Positions 15,991 through 24,562 of a DNA stretch of 45,782 bases are shown here, one piece after another. The stretch lies in the NCBI GenBank assembly GCA_009841255.1, contig VXMD01000051.1, positions 1 to 45,782 of the forward strand, in the 5' to 3' direction. Every line of letters starts with the position of its first letter. The first letter of the stretch is position 1. This DNA is from Candidatus Poribacteria bacterium. GTDB taxonomy: Bacteria > Poribacteria > WGA-4E > WGA-3G. Below the pieces are notes generated by a model. That model was given only the letters and a program-made list of their open reading frames with translations, did no database searches and had not been told where the DNA came from. A program made the position numbers and the translations under genes.

Positions 15991-16836
15991 TTAAAAAGAA
16001 CCGAGATAGATTGCGCCAAGTCCGACGAATATGTCCCATTTCATCCAACGTTGGATGGACGCACAACTTTCTCTGGAGGCATCTTGATACAGACGGATTG
16101 CTAAACCTATTAGCACTAAGTCAACACCGATCAGGACGACAATCAAGTAGTGCCATGAATACCAACCGAATACATAAGGGACAGGACTAAACAGAATAAC
16201 AGATACCATGAAACCGAGGGCTATCCGGATGGCGATTTTGGGGTTGAGTGTAGCAAGCGTTTTCGCGTCATTTTTCTCGTCGCCTTCTATATCCTCAAGG
16301 TCTTTAACGATTTCTCGCGCCGTTGTGAATAAAAAAGCAAAGATTGCTGGGATGAGTGTGCCTTGCGCGGAATCTATCGCTACGCCTCCAGCAATGAAGG
16401 TTAAACCCGTTAATCCGCTGACGACTAAATTGCCGGCAAACGGAGTGCGTTTCAGCCAGAAAGCATAACCTACGAGTGCCACGAACACAAGAATGGCAAT
16501 GCCTGTTGCGTTTCTGTTGATGAGAGTTCCCAAATAGATGCCGATTGCCGCGAGGCTTATCGCAAAGATGAGGGCATTGGTACGCCGAATGCGTCCAGAA
16601 GGTAAGGGGCGCCGCGGGCGGTTGATGCGGTCGATGTTATAATCACAGTAATCGTTTATGGCGTTCCCGGCGGAAAGTAGGACGAGCGCGGAGATAGAAA
16701 CCAACAGGAGTCGGATATCGACGAGGTTTTCCATATTCCCTTGATTAGCGAACATCCCACCGAGCCATGCCGAGATGAAGGCGATGATGCCGTTAAGTGG
16801 ACGTGCCAACTCAAGATACGCGATCAGTGTCTTCAT
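15991..16836 (-). CDS. UbiA prenyltransferase, archaeal DGGGP synthase type
   Basis: 281 aa, membrane protein with about eight hydrophobic helices. First Asp-rich motif: AGNAINDYCDYNIDRINRP followed directly by RRPLPSGRI. Second: DLEDIEGDEKNDAKTL. These bind the prenyl diphosphate through Mg2+. The N-terminal LARPLNGIIAFISAWLGG and the NRP-RRPLPSG context match digeranylgeranylglyceryl phosphate synthase, which adds the second isoprenyl chain to GGGP. Menaquinone or chlorophyll UbiA relatives are the alternative. I place the start at the ATG at 16836: the protein begins MKTLIAYLELARP and the 65 residues upstream in frame are out-of-frame lpxD sequence. The gene therefore overlaps the end of lpxD by 26 bp. 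Its stop TAA lies in a CCTTGCGG-type repeat end. Confidence 0.82.
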   Translation of the reverse strand: MKTLIAYLELARPLNGIIAFISAWLGGMFANQGNMENLVDIRLLLVSISALVLLSAGNAINDYCDYNIDRINRPRRPLPSGRIRRTNALIFAISLAAIGIYLGTLINRNATGIAILVFVALVGYAFWLKRTPFAGNLVVSGLTGLTFIAGGVAIDSAQGTLIPAIFAFLFTTAREIVKDLEDIEGDEKNDAKTLATLNPKIAIRIALGFMVSVILFSPVPYVFGWYSWHYLIVVLIGVDLVLIGLAIRLYQDASRESCASIQRWMKWDIFVGLGAIYLGSF

Positions 16837-17878
16837 CCGCCAGCTCTTGAAGTTTCGCTTCCAGTTCCGCAACCCGTTTTTGGAGTTTCGTAAATTCGGG
16901 GAGCAGTTCGGGCAATTTCCGAGTCGCCGCGTGAATTCGTAATTCCTGTTTATGAGGACGTGCGGGAAATCCGGACAGATGACTGCCGGCCGGCATATCC
17001 TTTGTAACTGCGGATTTGGCGTAAACGACACTGTCTTCGCCGAGGGTTAGATGTCCTGCTGCGCCGCCATGGCCCGCGATATTTACGCGATCCCCGAGCG
17101 TCGTACTACCAGCGATCCCGACTTGTGCAGCGAGGCAGCAATCTTCCCCGACGACAACGTTGTGTGCGATTTGGACGAGGTTATCCAGTTTGGTGCCGCG
17201 TTTAATAAGCGTTTCAGAAAGGGTCGCTCTATCAATAGTCGTATTCGCCCCAATTTCAACGTCGTCTTCAATCACCACGGTTCCGATTTGTGGGATCTTG
17301 TGGTGTCGGTTGCTAACGGGTGCGAATCCGAATCCGTCACTACCAATAACTGCTCCGCAGTGGATAATCACCCGGTTCCCGATGGTTACCTCCTCTCGAA
17401 TACTGACATGTGGGTAGATAAGACCTTCGGCACCGATTTTTGTTCCTTCGCCGATGTAGGCAAAGGGTTGAATAACCGTATCATCTCCAATTTCAACGTT
17501 GTCAGCGATATAGGCAAATGCCTGGATCGAGACGCGCTCACCGATTTTAACGTCCTTTCCTAAAATTGCGGTCTCATGAACTCCGGGGAGTGCGCGATGG
17601 TTTTTGTCCCACGCGAACATTTCTATAACTTTGACGAAAGCCCAATAGGGATTCTCAACACAGATCGTCGGCTTACCGTTACCATTGACGCCGCGACCAA
17701 TAATAATTGCGCTGGCTTGTGTTGTCGCTATAGCAGCGAGATACTTGGGATTAGCGACAAAGGTAATTTGACTTGGAAGTGCTTCTTTGATTCCAGAAAC
17801 GCCTGTAATTTCGATATCACCGTCCCCAGAAAGATCGCCATCCAAGCGTTCACAAATTTCCTTGAGTTTCATACGCAT
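16811..17878 (-). CDS. lpxD: UDP-3-O-acylglucosamine N-acyltransferase
   Basis: 355 aa (E. coli 341). LpxD adds the N-linked 3-hydroxyacyl chain in lipid A biosynthesis. An N-terminal uridine-binding domain is followed by a left-handed beta-helix of hexapeptide repeats (IGDDTVIQPFAYIGEGTKIG and on) with GSDGFGFAP and the catalytic His at 239 in LVQIAHNVVVG, plus AGHGGAAGHLTLG. It ends in a C-terminal coiled coil (FTKLQKRVAELEAKLQELADE). AGGAA lies 7 nt before the ATG at 17878. It follows skp and bamA, the usual bamA-skp-lpxD order, and overlaps the prenyltransferase gene downstream. Confidence 0.95.
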   Translation of the reverse strand: MRMKLKEICERLDGDLSGDGDIEITGVSGIKEALPSQITFVANPKYLAAIATTQASAIIIGRGVNGNGKPTICVENPYWAFVKVIEMFAWDKNHRALPGVHETAILGKDVKIGERVSIQAFAYIADNVEIGDDTVIQPFAYIGEGTKIGAEGLIYPHVSIREEVTIGNRVIIHCGAVIGSDGFGFAPVSNRHHKIPQIGTVVIEDDVEIGANTTIDRATLSETLIKRGTKLDNLVQIAHNVVVGEDCCLAAQVGIAGSTTLGDRVNIAGHGGAAGHLTLGEDSVVYAKSAVTKDMPAGSHLSGFPARPHKQELRIHAATRKLPELLPEFTKLQKRVAELEAKLQELADEDTDRVS

Positions 17879-17916
17879 TTAGCCGTTCCTTTCTCCGTAG
17901 ATGTGAATGGTTATTC

Positions 17917-17937
17917 GGGGTTACAAACCCCTCCCAC
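17917..17937. repeat. Stem-variable palindromic repeat (copy 5)
   Basis: GGGGTT-ACA-AACCCC (17917-17931) followed by TCCCAC. The ACA loop is the same as in the copies at 7960 and 8821. It occupies the lpxD leader between skp and lpxD. Confidence 0.65.
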
Positions 17938-17961
17938 AACTGGAGTTTAGGCAGTGTAGCG

Positions 17962-18519
17962 TTATTCAGAGTTTTCGTTCTTTTCGTTCATCAAGCCGAT
18001 TAACTGTTGTGTCAAATCGTATTTTTCTTTCACATAAAGTGTGATGAGCCGTTTTTCGAGGATGATGTCAAAGTTTTCGGATTCACCGACTTTGACAATC
18101 AGTTCCTGCAGTCTGTTGTAAATCGGTTCCATTAACTCTTGCTCTTTTTCAAGCAATGCTTGCTGACCGATCTCGACCTCCCGTTGGTATTCCTGTTGTT
18201 TGAGGCGAATTTCGTTATCCATATCTGCAGTCTGTGCTCTTTCGACGAAGAGTTCAGTTTTCGCTTTCTTTTCTTGTAGAGTTCTGATCTCGTCTCCTAA
18301 CTGCTGCAACTTCGTTTTCAAGCGTTCACTTGCCGCTTGGAGGAGCTCGGTGGCATCTGTTGCTTCTTTGGATCCTTCTAAAACCTCCTGTGTGTTTACG
18401 ACACCGATTTTGAAAGATTCCTGCCCGATACTTCCCGAACTGAAATAGAGAACTGTAAGACCGATAATTAATAAGAGTGTTAGGCGTGCTGGGTAAGCAC
18501 CCAACCGAAATGGTTTCAT
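17962..18519 (-). CDS. skp: Periplasmic chaperone Skp/OmpH family
   Basis: 185 aa with a signal peptide (residues about 1-33, LTLLLIIGLTVLYFSSGSIGQ). The mature part starts with the beta strand IGVVNTQEVLEGSKE and continues as a long charged coiled coil (ERLKTKLQQLGDEIRTLQEKK...), the tentacle architecture of Skp/OmpH. It holds unfolded outer-membrane proteins for BamA. AAGGAA precedes the ATG. bamA lies upstream, separated by a 258-bp repeat-filled gap, and lpxD lies downstream. Confidence 0.9.
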   Translation of the reverse strand: MKPFRLGAYPARLTLLLIIGLTVLYFSSGSIGQESFKIGVVNTQEVLEGSKEATDATELLQAASERLKTKLQQLGDEIRTLQEKKAKTELFVERAQTADMDNEIRLKQQEYQREVEIGQQALLEKEQELMEPIYNRLQELIVKVGESENFDIILEKRLITLYVKEKYDLTQQLIGLMNEKNENSE

Positions 18520-18544
18520 AAAATTATTCCTTCCAATGTTTGAA

Positions 18545-18770
18545 TCAAAAACGCAGCCTGCAACAATACGCAGAACCCCCAGGTTATTGGTTATAAGTTA
18601 TAAGTTATAAGTTAAGAGGCAGACCTCTTAACCAACCACCAACTACCAAAAGTGGAGCGCAGCGGAACGAACCTACAACCCTTTTCACAGAAAAACCGAA
18701 CCTATAGCCTACAACCATGGCAAAAATACGCAGGCGGATTTGAGAGAAAACAGTCAATAAACTGATCGCA
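18545..18770. repeat. Paired-end repeat element, copy A, with nested repeats
   Basis: One end reads AGCCTGCAACAATACGCAGA (18549-18568) and the other GCAAAAATACGCAGGCGGAT (18720-18739). The same ends flank a different interior at 30149-30235. The interior here holds three TTATAAG units (18593-18612) and the inverted pair GTTAAGAGG/CCTCTTAAC (18611-18632). The whole bamA-skp gap is made of repeat sequence; no coding capacity is evident. Confidence 0.55.
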
Positions 18771-18777
18771 CCATCGA

Positions 18778-21240
18778 TTAGAAACCGGGACCAACCGTGA
18801 AATGGAATTTGCCAGCGGGTTCACCGGTGACGCGATCCAAGCCATACCCCCAACCCAACCGAACTAACATGCCGAGCATGGTGAACCGAGCCTCAAGACC
18901 GAGGCCACGTTTCATATTGATTTGGCTGAAGACGTTTGTAACGCTTTCATCCCACACCTGCCCTATATCAAAAAATAGGGCGGCTGTGAGTTGCTGAGAA
19001 ATTGGGACACGATACTCAAAGTTTGCAAAGAATACCTTATCACCACCGTAGGGATTGATAAAACCGTTTTCATCTGGATCCGGATAAATCTCCCAATCTT
19101 CATAGCCACGAATGCTATCTACACCGCCGAGGAAAAAGCGTTCATAGAACAGAAAATAAGCATCGTTGCTTTCACTTCGCATGATACCTGCGCGCCCATG
19201 CACGGCGATAACGTGGTTCCACCATCCACTGTAAAACCAACTCGTGTCCGCATAATATTTTTGGAACTTGTTGTCTGCTCCAAGGATACCCCCGGAGTAT
19301 TCATAAGAGAGTGTGTGAAATGAACCCGCTGTTGGATCAAACAGGGAGGTTCGATAATCGCGGGTGTCCCTTCCGAGTGCGAACAGAATACTTCGTGTAG
19401 AGCGGTTGTAGAGTTGCCGATCCGGGTTGTGTGATTCTACATGTTCATTCCGGAAACGCACGGACAAATCAATGTCATGGGCAATGGGTCTACCGAGGGT
19501 GAGTGATGCCCCGCGTCTCGCCCAAATGTACCGGTCGTATAGACCGTATGGGGAGTTACTTCCCAGACTCCGACGGTTATAGAGGGCACCGATCGTTCCA
19601 TAGTAGCGACGGAATCGTCGATTGTCATAGATTCGAGCGTTAAGCCGAGTGGGTGTTCCCAAAATCCAAGGGGTTCCAAAACTGAGTTCGGCTGTATGGT
19701 GATCTCTTGTACCTAATTCGCCTTTTAAATGCACCCGATATGCTTGTCCGCGAAAGTTGTTTTGTCCGACCTCTGCGACGCCGAAGATACCGCCTTCGCT
19801 GCCATAGCCACCGCCGAGACTTAACATGCCTGTTCGTGGCGTTTCCGCTATATTGACTCTTAACTCTTTTCGGTTATCTTCAGAGGTATCACTTGGGACA
19901 AAATCAACAGCACGAATGAAAGAACCCATCTGGAACAAACGTTGACGCGCTTTGCGCAGGGATTTTACATCTAATAACTCATGGGATTTGATGTTCAAGA
20001 AGTCCAATTCACGTTTAACGACGTGTTCTTTCGTTTTTTCTAATCCGGTAATGATGACCTTGTCAATAATTATGACATCTCCTTCGTTGATTTTCAAGGT
20101 AATGTCAACCACACCCTCGGTCTCATTAAAAGTGGGGATCGGTACGACTTCTGAAAGTAGGTAACCTTTATCGAGATAGGCTTGCTGTAACTTTGCAATT
20201 GATTCGTCGAAAGTGGCGCGGTTAAAAGCCTCACCTTCTGCAGGGTCGAGCATCCCGCGTACCTTTTTATCGGAAAAGAGTTTCTTGGCGCCGGCTTCCA
20301 CTTCGAGTGTATAGCTACCGATAATAAATTCGGGACCTTCGTCAATCGTGATGTCGAGCATTAAACCCGTCTTATCTTCTGTGAACTGTTTCTCGTAACC
20401 GATGACCTTCACCTGTGCAAAGCCTCGGTCCTGATAATAATTTCGAAGGTTCAGGGATAGGTCTTCTTCTTCAAACAACATCTGATCGAAGGGTTTGCCG
20501 ATGCGGGTTTTGAGTTTCTTTCGGAGTGTATTTGCCGAGATTTGTGTATTTCCAATAAAGTTGATCTCCTCAATTCGCACCCGGGGGCCTTCGTTTATCT
20601 CAAACGTGACTTGGACGGTATTTTCCTCTTCATCTTTATCGCCGAGATGGGTTTGGATGCCGGCAAGATAATACCCCTTTTCATGATACAGTTTCTGTAG
20701 GGCTTGCTCGCTTTCCCATCGTCGCTGATCGCTGTAAATTTCTGAGGGGCGGAGTATAATTTCATCCTTAAGTTTACCGGTACCCAGATTTTCGTTTCCA
20801 ATAATGTTAATTCCAGAGATTTTTGGACTTTCGATGACCTTGTAAATGATTTCTAATCCGCCACCTTCAAACGGCTCTACATCTACTGTGAGTTCAGAGA
20901 AGAACCCTGTATCTTTGAAGAGACTTTTCAGATCTTGCGTGAGGAGTTCTTCGGAGACTTCCTGACCGACCTGTGTCTGAATAAGAGTGCGCAACATATC
21001 TTCGGAGCTCGTTTTCACGCCCACAAAAGAGATTTTCTTGACAAGCAGCATTGAATCGCTAGCAGGTTCGGAGGTGTCTGCTGTGTCCTCTTTATCAGGT
21101 GCGGTTTTTGCCTGCTGTTCGGTAAGGGTAGCTGCCTGGGGACCAAATATAGGTGTTTCGGTTTCTTCTGCAAAAGCGATGACCGCTACAAGTCCGATGA
21201 ACAGACTTATCAGAATAAAAACGTTCTTTGGCGCATTCAT
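18778..21240 (-). CDS. bamA: Outer membrane assembly factor BamA
   Basis: 820 aa: signal peptide (residues about 1-24), five POTRA domains (roughly 60-440) and a C-terminal 16-stranded Omp85 barrel. The barrel has the conserved loop-6 type motif GVDSIRGYEDW (IRGY in place of VRGF) and ends in a terminal Phe (FHFTVGPGF). BamA inserts beta-barrel proteins into the outer membrane. I chose the ATG at 21240: AGGAGGAG lies 8 nt upstream and a signal peptide follows at once. The open frame continues 23 codons further but without support. It is followed by skp and lpxD. Confidence 0.95.
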   Translation of the reverse strand: MNAPKNVFILISLFIGLVAVIAFAEETETPIFGPQAATLTEQQAKTAPDKEDTADTSEPASDSMLLVKKISFVGVKTSSEDMLRTLIQTQVGQEVSEELLTQDLKSLFKDTGFFSELTVDVEPFEGGGLEIIYKVIESPKISGINIIGNENLGTGKLKDEIILRPSEIYSDQRRWESEQALQKLYHEKGYYLAGIQTHLGDKDEEENTVQVTFEINEGPRVRIEEINFIGNTQISANTLRKKLKTRIGKPFDQMLFEEEDLSLNLRNYYQDRGFAQVKVIGYEKQFTEDKTGLMLDITIDEGPEFIIGSYTLEVEAGAKKLFSDKKVRGMLDPAEGEAFNRATFDESIAKLQQAYLDKGYLLSEVVPIPTFNETEGVVDITLKINEGDVIIIDKVIITGLEKTKEHVVKRELDFLNIKSHELLDVKSLRKARQRLFQMGSFIRAVDFVPSDTSEDNRKELRVNIAETPRTGMLSLGGGYGSEGGIFGVAEVGQNNFRGQAYRVHLKGELGTRDHHTAELSFGTPWILGTPTRLNARIYDNRRFRRYYGTIGALYNRRSLGSNSPYGLYDRYIWARRGASLTLGRPIAHDIDLSVRFRNEHVESHNPDRQLYNRSTRSILFALGRDTRDYRTSLFDPTAGSFHTLSYEYSGGILGADNKFQKYYADTSWFYSGWWNHVIAVHGRAGIMRSESNDAYFLFYERFFLGGVDSIRGYEDWEIYPDPDENGFINPYGGDKVFFANFEYRVPISQQLTAALFFDIGQVWDESVTNVFSQINMKRGLGLEARFTMLGMLVRLGWGYGLDRVTGEPAGKFHFTVGPGF

Positions 21241-21305
21241 GATCGAATCTCCTCCTGTGTGCTGTAGGCGTTTCCATGCTCGTGTAGGTGTGGTGTGGGA
21301 CCCTG

Positions 21306-22187
21306 TCATGCTTCAGCAGTGTAGATTGGCGTGCCACAACTATGTGCGAACTGCCGGAATGCAGCGATGAGTTTTTCTGTCACCTTTCCAGGCTGCCCAT
21401 CCCCAATGGCGCGTTGATCTATTTTCACAACGGGTATGACCTCGGCGGCTGTGCCGGTTAAAAAACATTCATCTGCGATGTAAAGATCGTGGCGTGTGAA
21501 AACGCGCTCTTCAACTTGCATGCCAGCCTCACGCGCCAGATCGATAACACTATTCCGGGTTACGCCTTCCAAAATACCCATATGAACCGGTGGCGTTACA
21601 AGGACATCGTTCTTTACCCAGAAAATATTATCGCCACTACATTCAACAACGTAACCTTCTGCGTTAAGCATCAATACTTCTTCTGCCCCCGATTGTTTCC
21701 CTTCAATTTTGGCTAAAATATTGTTTAGATAATTCAGGGACTTAATGCGCGGGTTAATGGCTTCTGAATAGTTCCTTCGGACAGAGGCAGTTACGATTTC
21801 CAAACCTTCTTCATAGAATTTTTGTGGGTACAGGGTGATTTTATCTGCAATAATAATGATGCTCGGCTTTGGACATTTATCGGGATCGAGTCCGAGATCG
21901 CCGACGCCGCGCGTTACAACCAATCGAATATAGGCTTCACTGAGACGGTTTAGACGGAGTGTTTCCAGAACCGTTTCCTTCATCGTTTCAATAGGGATAG
22001 GGATCTGCAACATGATTGATTTTGCAGAATCGTAAAGTCGTTCAAGGTGTTCGTCGAGTTTAAAGACTCTACCATTGTAGGAACGGATGCCTTCAAAAAC
22101 GCCGTCGCCGTAGAGTAAACCGTGATCGAACACCGAGACCTTTGCTTCTGCTTTTGGTAAGAATTCTCCGTCGATATAAATCAACAT
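21306..22187 (-). CDS. ilvE: Class IV aminotransferase, IlvE-like
   Basis: 293 aa PLP enzyme, most like branched-chain amino-acid aminotransferase. Landmarks are MLIYIDGEFLPKAEAKVSVFDHGLLYGDGVFEGIR, the PLP lysine in RIKSLNYLNN, EEVLMLNAEGYVVECSGDNIF, GILEGVTRNSVI and FLTGTAAEVIPV. It transfers the final amino group to Val, Leu and Ile keto acids; D-amino-acid transaminase and ADC lyase are relatives, but the GDGVFEG and TGTAAEV contexts favour IlvE. AGGAGG precedes the ATG within a leader shared with lolC. It lies between lolD and bamA, which looks like positional rather than functional linkage. Confidence 0.85.
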   Translation of the reverse strand: MLIYIDGEFLPKAEAKVSVFDHGLLYGDGVFEGIRSYNGRVFKLDEHLERLYDSAKSIMLQIPIPIETMKETVLETLRLNRLSEAYIRLVVTRGVGDLGLDPDKCPKPSIIIIADKITLYPQKFYEEGLEIVTASVRRNYSEAINPRIKSLNYLNNILAKIEGKQSGAEEVLMLNAEGYVVECSGDNIFWVKNDVLVTPPVHMGILEGVTRNSVIDLAREAGMQVEERVFTRHDLYIADECFLTGTAAEVIPVVKIDQRAIGDGQPGKVTEKLIAAFRQFAHSCGTPIYTAEA

Positions 22188-22246
22188 TTTTTAATTATGG
22201 CCTCCTGAACTTTATTAACTATGGGGCTTTTTGGCCACCGCAAAAA

Positions 22247-22924
22247 TTAAAAGACCTTTCCGTCAACGAGTTGGATAACTCGATCTACCTGTTCAGCGAG
22301 TTCTTGATTGTGAGTTACAATAACAAATGTCTGACCAGATTTGGCGTTTAAATCCCAGAGCAGTTCTAAGACTGCTTCGCTACTCCGTCGATCAAGGTTA
22401 CCCGTTGGTTCGTCAGCGAGTACCACCTTCGGGTGATTAATCAATGCGCGTGCGATAGCGACACGCTGTCGTTCACCCCCAGATAACTGGCTTGGATAGT
22501 GTGATAGCCTTTCGGATAGCCCAACATAATCGAGTAATGACGCTGCTTCTTTATAAACCGTTTTATTATTTGATGATGTAATTAAGGCGCCCATAGCGAC
22601 ATTTTCAAGTGCTGTAAATTCCGGTAATAGGTGATGAAATTGAAACACAAATCCAATTTCCTTGTTCCGAAATCGAGCAAGTTCTGTATCGGATAGCGTG
22701 AATACGTCTTGTTCGTCGTATAAAACGCTTCCGGTCGTTGGTCGATCAAGCGTTCCCATAATATGAAGCAATGTGCTTTTTCCTACACCTGATGCGCCGA
22801 CCACTGCGAGTAATTCTGACATGTATATTTCAAGGTTGATGCCTTGAAGTACTGGCAGTTCTGACTCGCCATCATAGTAGGACTTGTGTAAGTCAGCAAC
22901 GCGGATAAGTGTCTCTCTATTCAT
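22247..22924 (-). CDS. lolD: Lipoprotein-releasing ABC ATPase
   Basis: 225 aa ABC ATPase of the LolD/MacB type: Walker A GASGVGKSTLLH, FVFQFHHLLPEFTALENV, signature LSGGERQRVAIARAL, Walker B VVLADEPTGNLD and the switch VTHNQEL. With the permease at 22917-24377 it would extract lipoproteins from the inner membrane for transfer to the outer membrane. I prefer the ATG at 22924, which overlaps the permease stop by 8 bp (ATGAATAG). A TTG five codons upstream is possible. Coupled translation explains the weak ribosome-binding site. Confidence 0.9.
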   Translation of the reverse strand: MNRETLIRVADLHKSYYDGESELPVLQGINLEIYMSELLAVVGASGVGKSTLLHIMGTLDRPTTGSVLYDEQDVFTLSDTELARFRNKEIGFVFQFHHLLPEFTALENVAMGALITSSNNKTVYKEAASLLDYVGLSERLSHYPSQLSGGERQRVAIARALINHPKVVLADEPTGNLDRRSSEAVLELLWDLNAKSGQTFVIVTHNQELAEQVDRVIQLVDGKVF

Positions 22925-24377
22925 GTTGTAAGGCTTCAACCGGTTTTAGGTTTGCTGCTTGCCATGCCGGATATAGCGTCGCAAGCCAACAGATTAAAAA
23001 CGAAAGCACATTGATGAAAATAACAAAGAACCAGTTTACCTGTATCGGCAGTTGATTCATCTGGTAGACTTGACTCAACCCGAGTTCTTCGAGCGAAATT
23101 GGTGTAACGGCACAGTAGAGCGCGAACCCAATCGCAATGAGCCATAAAACACTGATTGCGAACATCCACCCCTTACGGCGGGGTATCATTCGCTTGAGAG
23201 CAATTAGTACTTGTAGGAAAATTGGCACAATGAGTACAATGGCGTACCAATAAGAGGGACGCTCTGAATTATAACTCAGAAGCCAACAGAGCACGAGTCC
23301 CAAAACTGTTCCCAATACCGTTCCAAGCAATCCAATGACACTCCCTTGAATCATAAAAAGTCTCATAACGTTTCCGCGTGAAGCACCGAGTGTTCGCAGT
23401 GCCCCAACATCTTTTGTTTTTTCCATCACAGTCATGATGAGTGTGCTTGCGATATTAAAAGATGCGACCAAAATGATAAGTGCTTCAATGATGACAGTTG
23501 CTATCTTTTCCAATCGAAGTGCTGAGAAAAGGGGCGCCTGCATCTCCATCCACGTTCTGGCGTCCGGCATTCCCTCTAAGACGGAGAACTGAACTTTATC
23601 CTCAATCCGTCTGGCGATCCGAGGTGCTAATTCCGCATCGGTTAATCGAACGAAGATCGTATTTACTTGATCCTCTTTGTTATACATTTTTTGAGCGGCT
23701 TGTAGATGAATGAACCCGAAATTGTTGTCATAAACCGCCAATTCTGACTCATAAAACCCAATCACGACGAAGTTCGCCAAGTCCGGCACGAGCATCGACT
23801 CGTTTACGGGGTGTTTCACAAGATTCACGATGAGTCGCAGCACATCTCCTTTAATAACACCAAGGCGAGCCGCCAAACGTCCCCCGAGAACAATGCCTCC
23901 TGTGATGGTTTCGTCTCTGATGAGTCGCGCCCCTTCAATATATTCGGAGTCTTGAAGCTCAGTGGATCCATCAACAAATTTTGCGAATCCGGTGACTTTG
24001 TTTTCCTGAACGGGATCGATACCCTTGATGTAAATTACGTCCTGAATGGTATTGCTGCGTTCCCGGAAAACAGCACTTTGTGCCCAAACAACGGGTGATG
24101 TGGCGACGACTTCCTCAATTGTCTCAATTTGTGAAATACGTTTTTGGTAATCACCGAAGAAACTGCTATCGTGCAACCGCAAGACAACATGTGCCTCATT
24201 GGCGAGGAACCTATCTTTCAATCCCTGTTCAACGCCATCTAATATAGCGCTTACGAGTACCACTGTTGCTACACCAAGCGCGACACCGCCGATGGAAATA
24301 ATACTGATAATTGAAATAAAGGATTGTTTCCGCCGCGAGCGTAGATAGCGGGAAGCGATGAACCATTCAAATCTCAT
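22917..24377 (-). CDS. lolC: Lipoprotein-releasing ABC permease with two extra helices
   Basis: 486 aa. N-terminal FEWFIASRYLRSRRKQSFISIISIISIGGVALGVA is the LolC/LolE signature. A periplasmic domain (about 50-280) and a FtsX-like core (MEKTKDVGALRTLGASRGNVMRLFMIQGSVIGLLG) follow, ending in NWFFVIFINVLSFLICWLATLYPAWQAANLKPVEALQHE. LolC/E proteins are usually near 400-415 aa with four helices; here about 60 residues with two additional hydrophobic helices (about 377-395 and 404-424) are inserted between helix 3 and the last helix. A single permease gene is present, so the complex is probably a homodimer with LolD. Confidence 0.88.
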   Translation of the reverse strand: MRFEWFIASRYLRSRRKQSFISIISIISIGGVALGVATVVLVSAILDGVEQGLKDRFLANEAHVVLRLHDSSFFGDYQKRISQIETIEEVVATSPVVWAQSAVFRERSNTIQDVIYIKGIDPVQENKVTGFAKFVDGSTELQDSEYIEGARLIRDETITGGIVLGGRLAARLGVIKGDVLRLIVNLVKHPVNESMLVPDLANFVVIGFYESELAVYDNNFGFIHLQAAQKMYNKEDQVNTIFVRLTDAELAPRIARRIEDKVQFSVLEGMPDARTWMEMQAPLFSALRLEKIATVIIEALIILVASFNIASTLIMTVMEKTKDVGALRTLGASRGNVMRLFMIQGSVIGLLGTVLGTVLGLVLCWLLSYNSERPSYWYAIVLIVPIFLQVLIALKRMIPRRKGWMFAISVLWLIAIGFALYCAVTPISLEELGLSQVYQMNQLPIQVNWFFVIFINVLSFLICWLATLYPAWQAANLKPVEALQHE

Positions 24378-24562
24378 ATTTTTAACTATGGGCTCCTGGG
24401 CATCGCTCCACTTCGTTACACGATGGTGTCTGGTTAATTCCTACCCGACTCTGGGTATGTACGGTTTTAAATTGCTTCTCTATGCTCGTTAGACGAGATA
24501 GGCGCTAATGAATCGTAGTCCGTTTTTAGCATCCCGTATCCCATTAAATCCTCAAAGGTATC

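Noticed and set aside
15819-16019. 67-residue extension of the SpoU methyltransferase
   Set aside because: The DNA is repeat sequence plus the 3' end of the prenyltransferase gene; the translated residues look random.
16837-17031. 65-residue N-terminal extension of the UbiA-type prenyltransferase
   Set aside because: It is lpxD coding sequence read in another frame; the UbiA family sequence begins at the Met at 16836.
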